Below, piece by piece: positions 26,054 through 34,058 of a stretch of DNA of 40,958 nucleotides (positions are counted from its first letter, which is position 1; each line of letters starts with the position of its first letter). Source of the DNA: Methyloceanibacter sp. Its GTDB lineage: Bacteria > Pseudomonadota > Alphaproteobacteria > Rhizobiales > Methyloligellaceae. The notes below the pieces were generated by a model, which saw only the letters and a list, made by a program, of their open reading frames with translations, ran no database searches and was not told where the DNA came from. Both the position numbers and the translations under genes were made by a program. The stretch covers positions 1 to 40,958 of the forward strand of contig JASJEH010000023.1 of assembly GCA_030064755.1 (NCBI GenBank), written 5' to 3'.

Positions 26054-26545
26054 ATGGATCCGACCGTCGCAGAAGCCGTAAAGGACTCGATGTGGATTTC
26101 CACCATGAATGTGTCGATGCTCGATCAGATCGCTGTCGGGGGCGCGACGAGCCTCGTCAATCTGATCATTCATGCGATTCTAGTCGGCGCCATCGCAGCA
26201 ACGCTGCGAGACCTCGCCAGTACGGACACATCCTTTCCCGGTTTTCTGCAATATACGCTCGTGATCGTCGCCACGGGGTCGCTGTTGGTGATCGGCCATT
26301 TCTGCGAATGCGTGATCTGGGCCTATGTCTACAAATGGGTCGGCGCCGCGCCTGAGAATACGGACCTCATCTACTTCGCCTTCGGCAACTACACGACGCT
26401 GGGCTATGGCGATGTGGTGCCGAAGCCCGAATGGCACATGCTCGGGCCGCTAACGGCGCTTAACGGCGTCATGCTGATCGGCTGGTCTACGGCGCTGGTC
26501 TACGACCTCCTGCACCGGTCGGTGCGGTCGCCGGGCCAGCGCTAG
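26054..26545 (+). CDS. Small two-TM potassium-channel-like (ion channel) protein
   Basis: A 163-residue membrane protein with a pore-domain signature. Two or three hydrophobic segments lie at about residues 35-52, 65-95 and 130-150, and the pore loop FGNYTTLGYGDVVPK contains the selectivity-filter-like GYGD. A leading Leu replaces the Val of TVGYGD. It belongs to the ion_trans_2/Ion channel group of bacterial proteins, presumably acting as a tetramer; the ion is not proven. The ribosome site GAGGGGGCAATCG precedes the ATG, 29 bases after rmuC. Its stop shares the palindrome CTAG with the stop of the convergent sitD. Confidence 0.85.
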   Translation: MDPTVAEAVKDSMWISTMNVSMLDQIAVGGATSLVNLIIHAILVGAIAATLRDLASTDTSFPGFLQYTLVIVATGSLLVIGHFCECVIWAYVYKWVGAAPENTDLIYFAFGNYTTLGYGDVVPKPEWHMLGPLTALNGVMLIGWSTALVYDLLHRSVRSPGQR

Positions 26546-27435
26546 GGCGCATCAGCACTGCGGACGTTGTCCGGCGAGCCGCCGTTCCCGCGTCCGAAAA
26601 GCCTGGTGATTGGCCACAGACCGCGCTTGGGCGCAAACAGGAAGACCATCAAGAACGCAAAGGCCTGCACCAGCACAATGCAGGCACCCGTGGCGCCATT
26701 GATATGAAAGCTGATCAGCGTGCCGAGCACGGATGACCCGCACGCCACCGCGACGGCGATCACCAGCATGCGTTCGAAACGGTCCGTGAGAATGTAGGCC
26801 GTGGCGCCCGGCGCGATCAGCATGGCGATCACGAGGATGATGCCGACGGCCTTGATCGAGCTGACGATCGTGAGCGAGAGTAATACCAGCAGCCCATAGT
26901 GCAAGACGTTGACCGGGAGTCCGATAGCCCGCGCATGGTTGGGGTCGAAGCAGTAGAGCAACAGGTCGCGGCGTTTCGCGAGCACGACCAGTAGCGTCCC
27001 GCCAGCGATGATTGCGGTCTCGATCAGATCGCCAACGGTAACGCCAAGGACGTTACCGAAGAGGATGTGATTAAGGTGCTGGTCAGTCTCGACTTTGGTG
27101 AAAAGCACAAGCCCAATGCCGAACATGCCTGAGAACACGATACCCATAACCGTGTCTTCTTTGACCCGGCTGTTGTACTTCAGATAGCCCGTCAGCAGCG
27201 CGCAGGCGAGACCGGCCACGAAGGCGCCCACAGCGAGCGGAATGCCGAGCACGAAGGCAATGACGATGCCCGGCAGAACCGCATGAGAGATCGCATCGCC
27301 CATGAGCGACCAGCCCTTGAGCACGAGATAGCACGACAGCACCGCGCAAACGGCGGCCACAAGAAGCGACATGCCTAGCGCGCGCTGCATGAAGTCATAG
27401 GCAAAAGGCTCTATCAGGAATGCCAGAGGGTCCAT
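26542..27435 (-). CDS. Manganese/iron ABC transporter, membrane permease (SitD-type)
   Basis: Inner-membrane permease of a cluster C metal importer, 297 residues with about eight or nine hydrophobic segments. The family motif SLMGDAISHAVLPGIVIAFVLGIPLAVGA near the N-terminus and IVSSIKAVGIILVIAMLIAPGATAYIL in the C-terminal half mark the ABC-3 (ZnuB/MntB/SitC) family. The protein closely resembles the neighbouring permease, consistent with a heterodimer. The ATG overlaps the TGA of the upstream permease by one base, so translation is coupled. Confidence 0.92.
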   Translation of the reverse strand: MDPLAFLIEPFAYDFMQRALGMSLLVAAVCAVLSCYLVLKGWSLMGDAISHAVLPGIVIAFVLGIPLAVGAFVAGLACALLTGYLKYNSRVKEDTVMGIVFSGMFGIGLVLFTKVETDQHLNHILFGNVLGVTVGDLIETAIIAGGTLLVVLAKRRDLLLYCFDPNHARAIGLPVNVLHYGLLVLLSLTIVSSIKAVGIILVIAMLIAPGATAYILTDRFERMLVIAVAVACGSSVLGTLISFHINGATGACIVLVQAFAFLMVFLFAPKRGLWPITRLFGRGNGGSPDNVRSADAP

Positions 27436-28352
27436 CAGGCGCCCTCCCGCGCTGGGCCATGTGCTGGCAGCGCCTTCTCTTCACCGACGTTGCCATCCCG
27501 TACCGCCCGAGCCTTGCGGCGCGCGGCCAAAACGCCGTGTTTCGGCGCGAAATAGAAGACAGCGAGGAACAACAACGTCTGAAGGGTCACGATGACACCA
27601 CCCGTCGCGCCATCGATGAAGTAGCTCAGGTAGGCGCCAACAAAGCTTGTGATCGTTCCAATGGCGACGGCGATCGCAATCAGCCGGTCGAAGCGGTCGG
27701 TGAGGAGATAGGCGGTCGCACCGGGTGTCACGACCAGTGCGATCACGAGACAGGCGCCGACGGTTTGCAACGCCGCCACGGTGCAGGCGCTGAGAAGCGT
27801 AAAGAAAACGATCTTCAACGTTCGTGTGCGTATACCAATGCTTCGGGCATAGGTTTCGTCGAAGAAGGTGACCATCAGGTCCTTCCAGATGAACGCCAGC
27901 ACTGCCAACGAGACGACAGCAATGATGACGACTTGCATCGCGTCTTCATCGGGAATCGCCAGGATGTTGCCGAGCACGATCGTCTGGATCGACACGGAGG
28001 TCGGGTACAGGGAAGCCATCAGCACGCCAAGCGCAAACAGCGTCGTGAAGACGAGGCCGATAGTGGCGTCCTCGCGCAATCTGGAACGCGCCTTCACGAA
28101 AGCCATGCCGAGCGCAGCCAGGATACCGGCGAAGAAGGCGCCGACCGCAAAGGGCGCACCGATGATATAGGCGCCGGCGACACCAGGAACGATGGAGTGA
28201 GCAAGCGCGTCGCCCATCAGCGACCAGCCCTTGAGCATCAGATAGCAGGACAGGAATGCGCACACCGCTCCCACGAGCGCACTGACCCACATGGCCTTCC
28301 ACATATAGTCATAGGCGAAGGGCACGAGGAGTTCGGCTAGGAGGTCGCTCAT
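27435..28352 (-). CDS. Manganese/iron ABC transporter, membrane permease (SitC-type)
   Basis: Second ABC-3-family permease, 305 residues. Conserved stretches are [29 protein letters not shown] and [31 protein letters not shown]; hydrophobic helices alternate with short loops. The C-terminus is charged ([21 protein letters not shown]). It begins within the stop of the ATPase gene (ATGA) and ends at the start of the second permease, giving a fully coupled B-C-D order, as in the SitABCD manganese/iron importers of rhizobia and enterics. Confidence 0.92.
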   Translation of the reverse strand: MSDLLAELLVPFAYDYMWKAMWVSALVGAVCAFLSCYLMLKGWSLMGDALAHSIVPGVAGAYIIGAPFAVGAFFAGILAALGMAFVKARSRLREDATIGLVFTTLFALGVLMASLYPTSVSIQTIVLGNILAIPDEDAMQVVIIAVVSLAVLAFIWKDLMVTFFDETYARSIGIRTRTLKIVFFTLLSACTVAALQTVGACLVIALVVTPGATAYLLTDRFDRLIAIAVAIGTITSFVGAYLSYFIDGATGGVIVTLQTLLFLAVFYFAPKHGVLAARRKARAVRDGNVGEEKALPAHGPAREGA

Positions 28353-29263
28353 TCGCCTCCTTTCCGGTCCGGTCGCCCTTCTTTTTTCTTGTTCTTCTTC
28401 ACGCCATAGAACACGAGCGGGCGTTCGTCGTCGGTAATGACGTTGAGGCTGCGGGCATCGTCGTCTTCATGAAGTGCATGTCCGCTGAGTTCGAAATTAC
28501 GCAGCACGCCCCCGAAGGTGCGCTCGAGATTCTCCTGGGTAAAGGTCTCGGCGGTCGGCCCCGCCGCCAGCACCGTGCGGTCCAGCAGGACGACCTGGTC
28601 GCAGAAGTCAGGCACGCTGCCGAGATTGTGTGTCGAGACCAGAATTAGGTGCCCTGCGTCCCGTAACTCGCGCAGGAGATCGATGATCGCAGATTCCGTC
28701 GTTACGTCGATGCCCGTGAAGGGCTCGTCGAGCAGGATGATGATCCCCTCTTGGGCCAAGGCGCGCGCGAGAAAAACGCGCTTCTTCTGTCCGCCGGAGA
28801 GCTCACCAATCTGTCGCGTGCGGTAAGCACTCATATTCACGCGGTCCAGCGCCTCGTCGACTTTGCGGCGGTCTTCGTTGGACGGAATACGGAGGAGATT
28901 CATGTGCCCGTACCGGCCCATCATGACGACATCCTCGACCAGAACCGGGAAGTTCCAGTCGACATCCTCGCTCTGTGGAACATAGGCGACGATGTTCATC
29001 GACACCGCCTTGTCGACGGCAAGACCACATAACTGGACCTGACCGGCGGAGGGCGTCACAAAACCCATAATGGCTTTGAAGATTGTCGACTTGCCGCTGC
29101 CGTTGACCCCCACCAACGCGCAGATCGTGCCTGGTCCCAACTCAAAGGACGCGTCACGCACCGCCGTGAAGCCGTTCGGGTAGGTTACGCTGATGTCCCG
29201 CACCGCGATACTCGCGGGACGCGCCATGGCTTCGGAACGGGTCAGCAGGTCAACACGGTTCAT
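28349..29263 (-). CDS. Manganese/iron ABC transporter, ATP-binding protein (SitB-type)
   Basis: ATPase subunit of the metal importer, 304 residues. Walker A is GVNGSGKST (residues 52-60), the Q-loop is in [12 protein letters not shown], the ABC signature is LSGGQ (155-159), Walker B is IILLDEP, and the switch His is in [27 protein letters not shown] is typical of the Mn/Zn (ZnuC/SitB/MntA) group. A charged C-terminal extension of about 45 residues ([20 protein letters not shown], ending Lys-rich) is longer than in many homologues. It follows sitA by 52 bases. Confidence 0.94.
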   Translation of the reverse strand: MNRVDLLTRSEAMARPASIAVRDISVTYPNGFTAVRDASFELGPGTICALVGVNGSGKSTIFKAIMGFVTPSAGQVQLCGLAVDKAVSMNIVAYVPQSEDVDWNFPVLVEDVVMMGRYGHMNLLRIPSNEDRRKVDEALDRVNMSAYRTRQIGELSGGQKKRVFLARALAQEGIIILLDEPFTGIDVTTESAIIDLLRELRDAGHLILVSTHNLGSVPDFCDQVVLLDRTVLAAGPTAETFTQENLERTFGGVLRNFELSGHALHEDDDARSLNVITDDERPLVFYGVKKNKKKEGRPDRKGGE

Positions 29264-29315
29264 ATCGTTCTTGGTTTCTTTCGAAGTCTCTTCGATCGTT
29301 GCCTAGTATCCTCGC

Positions 29316-30275
29316 CTACGATCCTTGAGCGTTCTCAAATCCGTCGGCGATTGTATCGACGGTGACATTGAGGAGGTCGAGATAGGTCGGTACCGGTCCG
29401 CCCTCCTTGCTTAGTGAGTCCACATACAGAACGCCACCGTAAGATGCACCGCTTTCCTTAGCGACCTGCTTTGCGGACCGGTCAGAAACCGTGCTCTCCG
29501 AAAAGACGACCGGGATCTCATTCTTCTTTACGAGCTCAATCACACGACGGACCTGTTGGGGCGTTCCTTGTTGGTCGGCATTGATCGGCCAGAGAAAGGA
29601 CTCTCGCATGTCATAGTCACGGGCAAGATAGGAAAAGGCGCCTTCGGAGGTGACCAGCCAGCGCTTGTCCCCGGGAATTGCCGCGAGCCGTCTGCGTAAG
29701 GGGGCATCCATCGCCTTGATCTTGTCCGAATAGGCCGCGGCGTTCTTATTGTAGGTATCGGCGTTCTTGGGGTCGTATTGCACCAGCGCCTTGCGGATGT
29801 TCTCCACATATTGGAGCGCGCTTGTCGGCGACATCCAAGCATGCGGATTGGGCTTGCCGTTGTACGGGCCTTCCGTGATGCCCATCGGCTCGATGCCGTC
29901 GCTCACCACCACGCCCGGGACGCCCTTCACGTTCTGGAAGAACTTCTCGAACCAGCGCTCAAGGTTGAACCCGTTCCATAGAACGAGATCCGCATCTTGC
30001 GCCTTGACGATGTCGCCCGGCGTCGGCTGGTAGTCATGGATCTCAGCGCCCGGTTTGGTGATCGACTCAACCACGGCCGCATCGCCGGCGACATTCTGAG
30101 CAATGTCCTGGATCACCGTGAATGTCGTCACGACGCGAAACTTGTCGTTCCCGGCTTCGGAGCCATCCGATGTCGTAGCCGAGTCCTCATTGTCGCAGCC
30201 AGCAAGGACCGCAATGGCTAAGACGGCTAAAAGAGCCACCAAAGCCCTAAATTGTCCCGCAAAGCGTACTGTCAC
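29316..30275 (-). CDS. Manganese/iron ABC transporter, substrate-binding lipoprotein (SitA-type)
   Basis: Periplasmic metal-binding lipoprotein of cluster A-I (SitA/YfeA/PsaA family). With GTG 30275 as start there are 319 residues: signal FRALVALLAVLAIAVLAGC with lipobox Cys27, then a short acidic linker. The four expected metal ligands are His80 (AEIHDYQPTP), His145 (NPHAWMSP), Glu211 (TSEGAF) and Asp286 (YVDSLS). The Glu ligand and the lack of a His-rich loop favour Mn/Fe over Zn. The track start (TTG 30314) is rejected because AGGAGG sits seven bases before GTG 30275. It is expressed from the operator-overlapped promoter upstream. Confidence 0.93.
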   Translation of the reverse strand: MTVRFAGQFRALVALLAVLAIAVLAGCDNEDSATTSDGSEAGNDKFRVVTTFTVIQDIAQNVAGDAAVVESITKPGAEIHDYQPTPGDIVKAQDADLVLWNGFNLERWFEKFFQNVKGVPGVVVSDGIEPMGITEGPYNGKPNPHAWMSPTSALQYVENIRKALVQYDPKNADTYNKNAAAYSDKIKAMDAPLRRRLAAIPGDKRWLVTSEGAFSYLARDYDMRESFLWPINADQQGTPQQVRRVIELVKKNEIPVVFSESTVSDRSAKQVAKESGASYGGVLYVDSLSKEGGPVPTYLDLLNVTVDTIADGFENAQGS

Positions 30276-30317
30276 CGGAAGCCTCCTAAATGCAGTGGAC
30301 CGTTCATTTTGCAATGC

Positions 30318-30347
30318 AGCATAGCTCTAGTTGCAAATCATTCGCAA
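30318..30347 (-). promoter_or_regulatory. Predicted sitABCD promoter
   Basis: On the minus strand TTGCGA, an 18-base spacer and TATGCT lie about 43 bases before the sitA start codon. The -35 element and spacer are covered by the palindromic operator at 30331-30347, which is the arrangement expected for repression. Confidence 0.55.
30331..30347. promoter_or_regulatory. Fur/Mur-family operator upstream of sitA
   Basis: TTGCAAATCATTCGCAA is a 17-nt palindrome with a single mismatched pair and a 7-1-7 core like Fur-superfamily sites. Alphaproteobacterial Mur (manganese-responsive Fur homologue) is known to repress sitABCD. Overlap with the -35 element fits manganese-dependent repression, which is inference. 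Confidence 0.6.
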
Positions 30348-30410
30348 GTAGAAATTTGGGATTCTTCTAAAGTGACGCAAGGGGTGCCGGTCCAGATGGC
30401 GCTTTTCCTT

Positions 30411-30448
30411 GGACAGGCGGGCGCGAAGCCATGACGGACAGGCGGGCG
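30411..30448 (+). repeat. 13-base direct repeat in the ampG leader
   Basis: GGACAGGCGGGCG occurs at 30411-30423 and 30436-30448, 25 bases apart, between the sitA operator and the AmpG start. The second copy lies in a small upstream ORF. It may be a local duplication; no function is evident. Confidence 0.5.
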
Positions 30449-30469
30449 GCTGGTAAGAACGACTCATGA
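30431..30469 (+). CDS. Possible 12-codon upstream ORF overlapping the AmpG start
   Basis: ATG at 30431 opens a frame encoding MTDRRAAGKNDS; its TGA overlaps the AmpG ATG as ATGA. The overlap would permit coupled translation, but the uORF has no good ribosome site, so it may be chance. Confidence 0.2.
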   Translation: MTDRRAAGKNDS

Positions 30470-31815
30470 CGGCCACAGAGGGAACGTCCCCAAAACCTGA
30501 GGTCTCGGAAACGCGCCGCAGTTGGACCGAGATCCTGTTCACCCGGAAGATGCTGGCCTGCATCTTCTTGGGCTTCAGCTCGGGCATGCCGCTCTTTGTG
30601 CTGGTGTCGCTCGTGCCTGCGTGGCTGCGCGACAACGGCGTGGACCTCGCGACCATCGGTTTGTTTGCCCTAATCGGGCTTCCATACACCTGGAAGTTCT
30701 TGTGGTCGCCGGTGATGGATCGCTTCAAGCTGCCGTTCTTAGGACGGCGGCGAGGCTGGGCTTTGCTGACGCAGGTGCTGCTTTTGATCTCGATCGGATT
30801 TCTGGGGCACTTCGACCCGGGCTCCTCGATTGAGCCGATTGTCTGGATCGTCTTCGCCGTCGCCCTGTTCAGCGCGAGCCAGGACATCGTGATCGACGCC
30901 TACCGGCGCGAGCTCCTGGCCGACGACGAACTCGGAACCGGCACCTCGTTCTGGATCAACGCCTATCGTCTGTCTGGTTTGGTGCCGGGCTCCCTGGCGC
31001 TGATCCTCGCCGATCACCTCCCCTGGTCGACTGTCTTCTGGATCACCGGGGCCTTCATGCTGATCGGCATTATCACGACCCTGCTGGTCAAGGAGGTCAG
31101 CGACGACGAGCTGGCACCGCATACGCTGCGAGAAGCGGTGATCGATCCCTTCGTCGAGTTCTTCAGCCGAGACGGCATTAAGGCTGGCCTCGCGATCCTC
31201 GCCTTCCTGTTCCTCTACAAGCTCGGGGACAACATGGCGACGGCGCTGGCGACGCCATTCTATCTGGACATGGGCTACAGCAAGACCGAGATCGGCAGCG
31301 TTGCAAAGTTCGCCGGCCTTTGGGCGGTGCTCGCCGGCGCAACAATCGGCGGTGCGGTCATGCTCAAGCTGAGCATCAACAAGGCGCTTTGGCTTTTCGG
31401 GCTCGTCCAGCTCCTGACCATCATTCCTTTTGTCTGGCTGAGCCAAGCAGGGCACACCCTCACAGGGTTGTTCATCGTGGTTAGCGGTGAGTATCTCGCG
31501 GTTGGCCTCGGCACGGTCGCCCTCACGGCGTTCATGGCGCGGGAAACCAGCAAGGCGTTTACGGCGACGCAGTTCGCTTTGTTCTCGAGTCTCATCGCCG
31601 TCCCGCGGACGTTTGCCAATGCGACGACGGGTTTCATCGTCGAGAACGTTGGCTGGACCCAGTTCTTTGTCATCTGCACGCTGCTTGCGATCCCCGGCAT
31701 GTTGATGTTGTTCATCGTAGCCCCTTGGGGCAAGGCGGATGAAACGCCCGACGAGGAAGCGCAGGAGGAAGCCCTTGAGGACGAGGCGGCCGCCGAGGGG
31801 GAGGCAAAGCCATGA
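30466..31815 (+). CDS. AmpG-family muropeptide permease (MFS)
   Basis: A 449-residue major facilitator with about 12-14 hydrophobic segments. The N-terminus LACIFLGFSSGMPLFVLVSLVPAWLRDNGVDL and IGLPYTWKFLWSPVMDRFKLPFLGRRRGW are the hallmarks of AmpG, which imports GlcNAc-anhydroMurNAc peptides for cell-wall recycling; SASQDIVIDAYRRELL is the matching loop motif. The C-terminal tail is strongly acidic (DETPDEEAQEEALEDEAAAE). A ribosome site is weak (TAAGAACG). The ATG overlaps the stop of a 12-codon upstream ORF, and the stop overlaps the next gene (ATGA). Import of muropeptides would complement dapD/dapE/murI in the same window. Confidence 0.9.
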   Translation: MTATEGTSPKPEVSETRRSWTEILFTRKMLACIFLGFSSGMPLFVLVSLVPAWLRDNGVDLATIGLFALIGLPYTWKFLWSPVMDRFKLPFLGRRRGWALLTQVLLLISIGFLGHFDPGSSIEPIVWIVFAVALFSASQDIVIDAYRRELLADDELGTGTSFWINAYRLSGLVPGSLALILADHLPWSTVFWITGAFMLIGIITTLLVKEVSDDELAPHTLREAVIDPFVEFFSRDGIKAGLAILAFLFLYKLGDNMATALATPFYLDMGYSKTEIGSVAKFAGLWAVLAGATIGGAVMLKLSINKALWLFGLVQLLTIIPFVWLSQAGHTLTGLFIVVSGEYLAVGLGTVALTAFMARETSKAFTATQFALFSSLIAVPRTFANATTGFIVENVGWTQFFVICTLLAIPGMLMLFIVAPWGKADETPDEEAQEEALEDEAAAEGEAKP

Positions 31816-32042
31816 GCGATGGCGGGCGGCTCTTATGGATCGTCGGTGTCTTTGCGGCGGCGACTGTCGGCGTTCTCGCTGGAATTTGGATCGGCGGCGA
31901 GATCGAAGCAGGCGTCTACGAAGAGATCCTGACAAAGGCCAACTTGCCAGCGGAGTGCTGGGAGAGAATCACGGCCGGCGCGGAGAGCTTGGTCCGTGAA
32001 CTTGAGGGCGAGGACAAGCCCACCCCGGCTCCGGTTGAATAG
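31812..32042 (+). CDS. Small single-TM membrane protein of unknown function
   Basis: A 76-residue protein with one N-terminal TM helix (LLWIVGVFAAATVGVLAGIWIGGEI, about residues 8-32) and a short acidic cytoplasmic or periplasmic domain ending in Pro-rich sequence (DKPTPAPVE). It overlaps ampG by four bases (ATGA), indicating translational coupling, and its stop is two bases from the convergent recR stop. I recognise no family. Its tight coupling suggests a role alongside the permease, but a chance ORF cannot be excluded. Confidence 0.6.
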   Translation: MSDGGRLLWIVGVFAAATVGVLAGIWIGGEIEAGVYEEILTKANLPAECWERITAGAESLVRELEGEDKPTPAPVE

Positions 32043-32044
32043 CG

Positions 32045-32656
32045 TCACCCGCCCATGGCTTTTCGGGCTTTGACGGCGGCGGCCAGCGTACCCTCATCGA
32101 GATAGTCAAGCTCACCGCCAATGGGCACGCCTTGCGCTAGGCGTGAAACTCGGACGTTACAATCGGCGAGCTGGTCGGTGAGGTAATGCGCCGTGGACTG
32201 ACCTTCGACCGTCGCATTGAGAGCGAGTAGGATCTCCGATACCTCCTCGGCGCGCGCCCGTTCGATCAGTTTGGGAACATTGAGGTCGTCTGGGCCAACG
32301 CCATCTAAGGGTGATAGCGTGCCGCCCAGTACATGGTAGCGTCCATTCACCACGGCCGCCCGCTCCAGCGCCCAGAGATCGCCCACCTCTTCCACGACGC
32401 AGATCAGCGAGCCATCGCGCGTCGCATCCTGACAAATCGTGCACGGGCTTTGCGTGTCGATGTTGCCGCAAATCTCGCAGGTGAGAATCGTATCGCGGGT
32501 TTCGGCGAGCGCGGCGGCTAGCGGGTCGAGTAGCTGCTCCTTCTTCTTCACGAGATGCAAGGCCGCGCGGCGAGCCGAACGGGGACCCAGTCCCGGCAAT
32601 CGCGCCAGGAGCTGTATAAGCCGCTCGATCTCGGGACCCGCCGCTGCGCGCGCCAT
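32045..32656 (-). CDS. recR: Recombination mediator protein RecR
   Basis: RecFOR-pathway protein that loads RecA at gaps. The 203-residue product has the helix-hairpin-helix ([20 protein letters not shown]), a C4 zinc finger with Cys60, Cys63, Cys72 and Cys75 ([16 protein letters not shown]), and the Toprim domain starting at [18 protein letters not shown]. The ATG at 32656 follows GAGGAAAC; the track start (32764) adds 36 unconserved residues. RecR usually follows ybaB directly, but here a peroxiredoxin gene lies between. Confidence 0.96.
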   Translation of the reverse strand: MARAAAGPEIERLIQLLARLPGLGPRSARRAALHLVKKKEQLLDPLAAALAETRDTILTCEICGNIDTQSPCTICQDATRDGSLICVVEEVGDLWALERAAVVNGRYHVLGGTLSPLDGVGPDDLNVPKLIERARAEEVSEILLALNATVEGQSTAHYLTDQLADCNVRVSRLAQGVPIGGELDYLDEGTLAAAVKARKAMGG

Positions 32657-32826
32657 GGACAGTTTCCTCACCAACAGTTCTGCAAACGCGGGATTTCCCG
32701 CGTACTGCCGTCCGGCGTCCGGCGTCGCAATCGGCATCGCCGCTGCCAAAAACGCCGACGGCACGGCCCAGCTTAGCTGAGTCGTGCCGTCGATCTAGTT
32801 CGGAAACTGTGTGAAGGCGCCAGCGT

Positions 32827-33375
32827 TTAGGCCGCTTTCTCGATGTCTTTCTGCTCAAGATATTGCAGGAGTGTTTCCGGCGCGCTGACGCCATAGGGGT
32901 CCTCTTCATGATTGTCGGAAAGGCCAGGTTCCTCGAACCACACCTCGATGACACCATCGTTGACAACGGCCGCATAGCGCCAAGAGCGCATACCGAAGCC
33001 GAGATTCTTCTTGTCGACCAGCATGCCCATCTTGCGCGTGAACTCACCTGAACCGTCCGGGATGACCTTGACGTTCTTCAGGTTCTGGTCTTTGGCCCAC
33101 TTGTTCATGACGAAGCTGTCGTTGACGGACATGCAGTAAATGTCCTCGATGCCTAGGCCTCGGAACTTCTCGAACGAGACCTCAAAGCCCGGCAGCTGGT
33201 ATGTCGAACAGGTCGGCGTGAAAGCGCCAGGCAGTGAAAACAAGATGACGCGCTTTCCCTTAAAGTAATCGTCGGTCGTCATGTCCTGCCAACGGTAGGG
33301 ATTGGGCCCACCGACGGATTCGTCTCGCACGCGCGTGTGAAAGGTGACCTCAGGGAGTCTTGTTCCGGTGTTCAT
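32827..33375 (-). CDS. Peroxiredoxin (Prx5/type II)
   Basis: Thiol peroxidase reducing hydrogen peroxide and organic peroxides, 182 residues. The peroxidatic Cys56 is in LPGAFTPTCSTYQLPGF, and a second Cys81 is in DIYCMSVND, so a resolving role is possible but unproven. VNDSFVMNKWAKDQ and MGMLVDKKNLGFGMRSWRYA are typical of the Prx5 group, whose reductant is often glutaredoxin/GSH. The ATG at 33375 has the ribosome site AAGGACAAAAA; the longer track start is not conserved. It lies 280 bases from ybaB, with no gene in the gap, so it probably has its own promoter. Confidence 0.93.
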   Translation of the reverse strand: MNTGTRLPEVTFHTRVRDESVGGPNPYRWQDMTTDDYFKGKRVILFSLPGAFTPTCSTYQLPGFEVSFEKFRGLGIEDIYCMSVNDSFVMNKWAKDQNLKNVKVIPDGSGEFTRKMGMLVDKKNLGFGMRSWRYAAVVNDGVIEVWFEEPGLSDNHEEDPYGVSAPETLLQYLEQKDIEKAA

Positions 33376-33655
33376 TTTTTGTCCTTCAGATGGTCTGCAA
33401 AGCTGCCGTTCAAACGACCCGTCCGCCGATCTGACTTCCGCGCGCACCTTCAGGAACTTGGCAAAAGCCACCCCGCAGCGCCGCTCGATTTAGAGCCGCG
33501 CAGGCCACCGCCTTCTGCCGCCTCGACGGTCCATTCCGTTCAAAGCTAGGATGAGAGAATCATACACCAGCTACCGCAGCGCAGCATGGTGACTTTGCGC
33601 CGCAGCACGCCGCTTACCGCACGATCGATCCCGCGCGGTTTGGACGAGAACGCAA

Positions 33656-33976
33656 CTAGAAGAGCTTAAACCCGGGTGGGATCGGCAAGCCGCCGGTGAG
33701 CGAGGCCATCTTCTCCTTCATAGATTCCTCGACCTTCACCTTCGCGTCGCCGTGGGCGGCAATGATGAGGTCCTCGAGAATCTCCGAGTCCTCCGGCTTG
33801 AGCATCGAGGAATCGATGGCAACGCCTTTCATCTCGCCCTTGCCATTCAGCGTCACGGTAACCATCCCGCCGCCAGCACGGCCCTCGCAGGTCATGGCCT
33901 CCATCTGCTCCTGCATGTCCTGCATCTTGCCCTGGAGCTGCTGTGCCTGCTTCATCATGTCCATGAAGTTCTTCAT
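33656..33976 (-). CDS. YbaB/EbfC family nucleoid-associated protein
   Basis: A 106-residue DNA-binding dimer of the YbaB/EbfC family. The N-terminal helix MDMMKQAQQLQGKMQDMQEQ is followed by the strand region GGGMVTVTLNGKGEMKGVAIDSS and the helix EILEDLIIAAHGDAKVKVEE, ending in LPIPPGFKLF. The ATG at 33976 follows AAGGACCGCG; the track start is too long. It lies 82 bases after dnaX and is transcribed with it. Confidence 0.95.
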   Translation of the reverse strand: MKNFMDMMKQAQQLQGKMQDMQEQMEAMTCEGRAGGGMVTVTLNGKGEMKGVAIDSSMLKPEDSEILEDLIIAAHGDAKVKVEESMKEKMASLTGGLPIPPGFKLF

Positions 33977-34058
33977 CGCGGTCCTTGTCTGTCGCGTTGC
34001 GTAATCGTTGAGACTTTGATCGATAAGACCCTGATCGATGCGGCGCCGGTCGCCATGC

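Noticed and set aside
27420-28340. 306-residue plus-strand ORF over sitC
   Set aside because: Highly charged, His/Gln/Asp-rich shadow of a membrane protein gene; typical of the antisense frame of hydrophobic codons.
30308-30317. Second Mur half-site (TTGCAATGCA) near the sitA promoter
   Set aside because: TGCAATGCA is only a short palindrome without the 7-1-7 layout, so it is too weak to call.
30739-31935. 398-residue ORF antisense to ampG
   Set aside because: Arg/Gln-rich shadow of a membrane protein; no motif, and the sense gene is clear.
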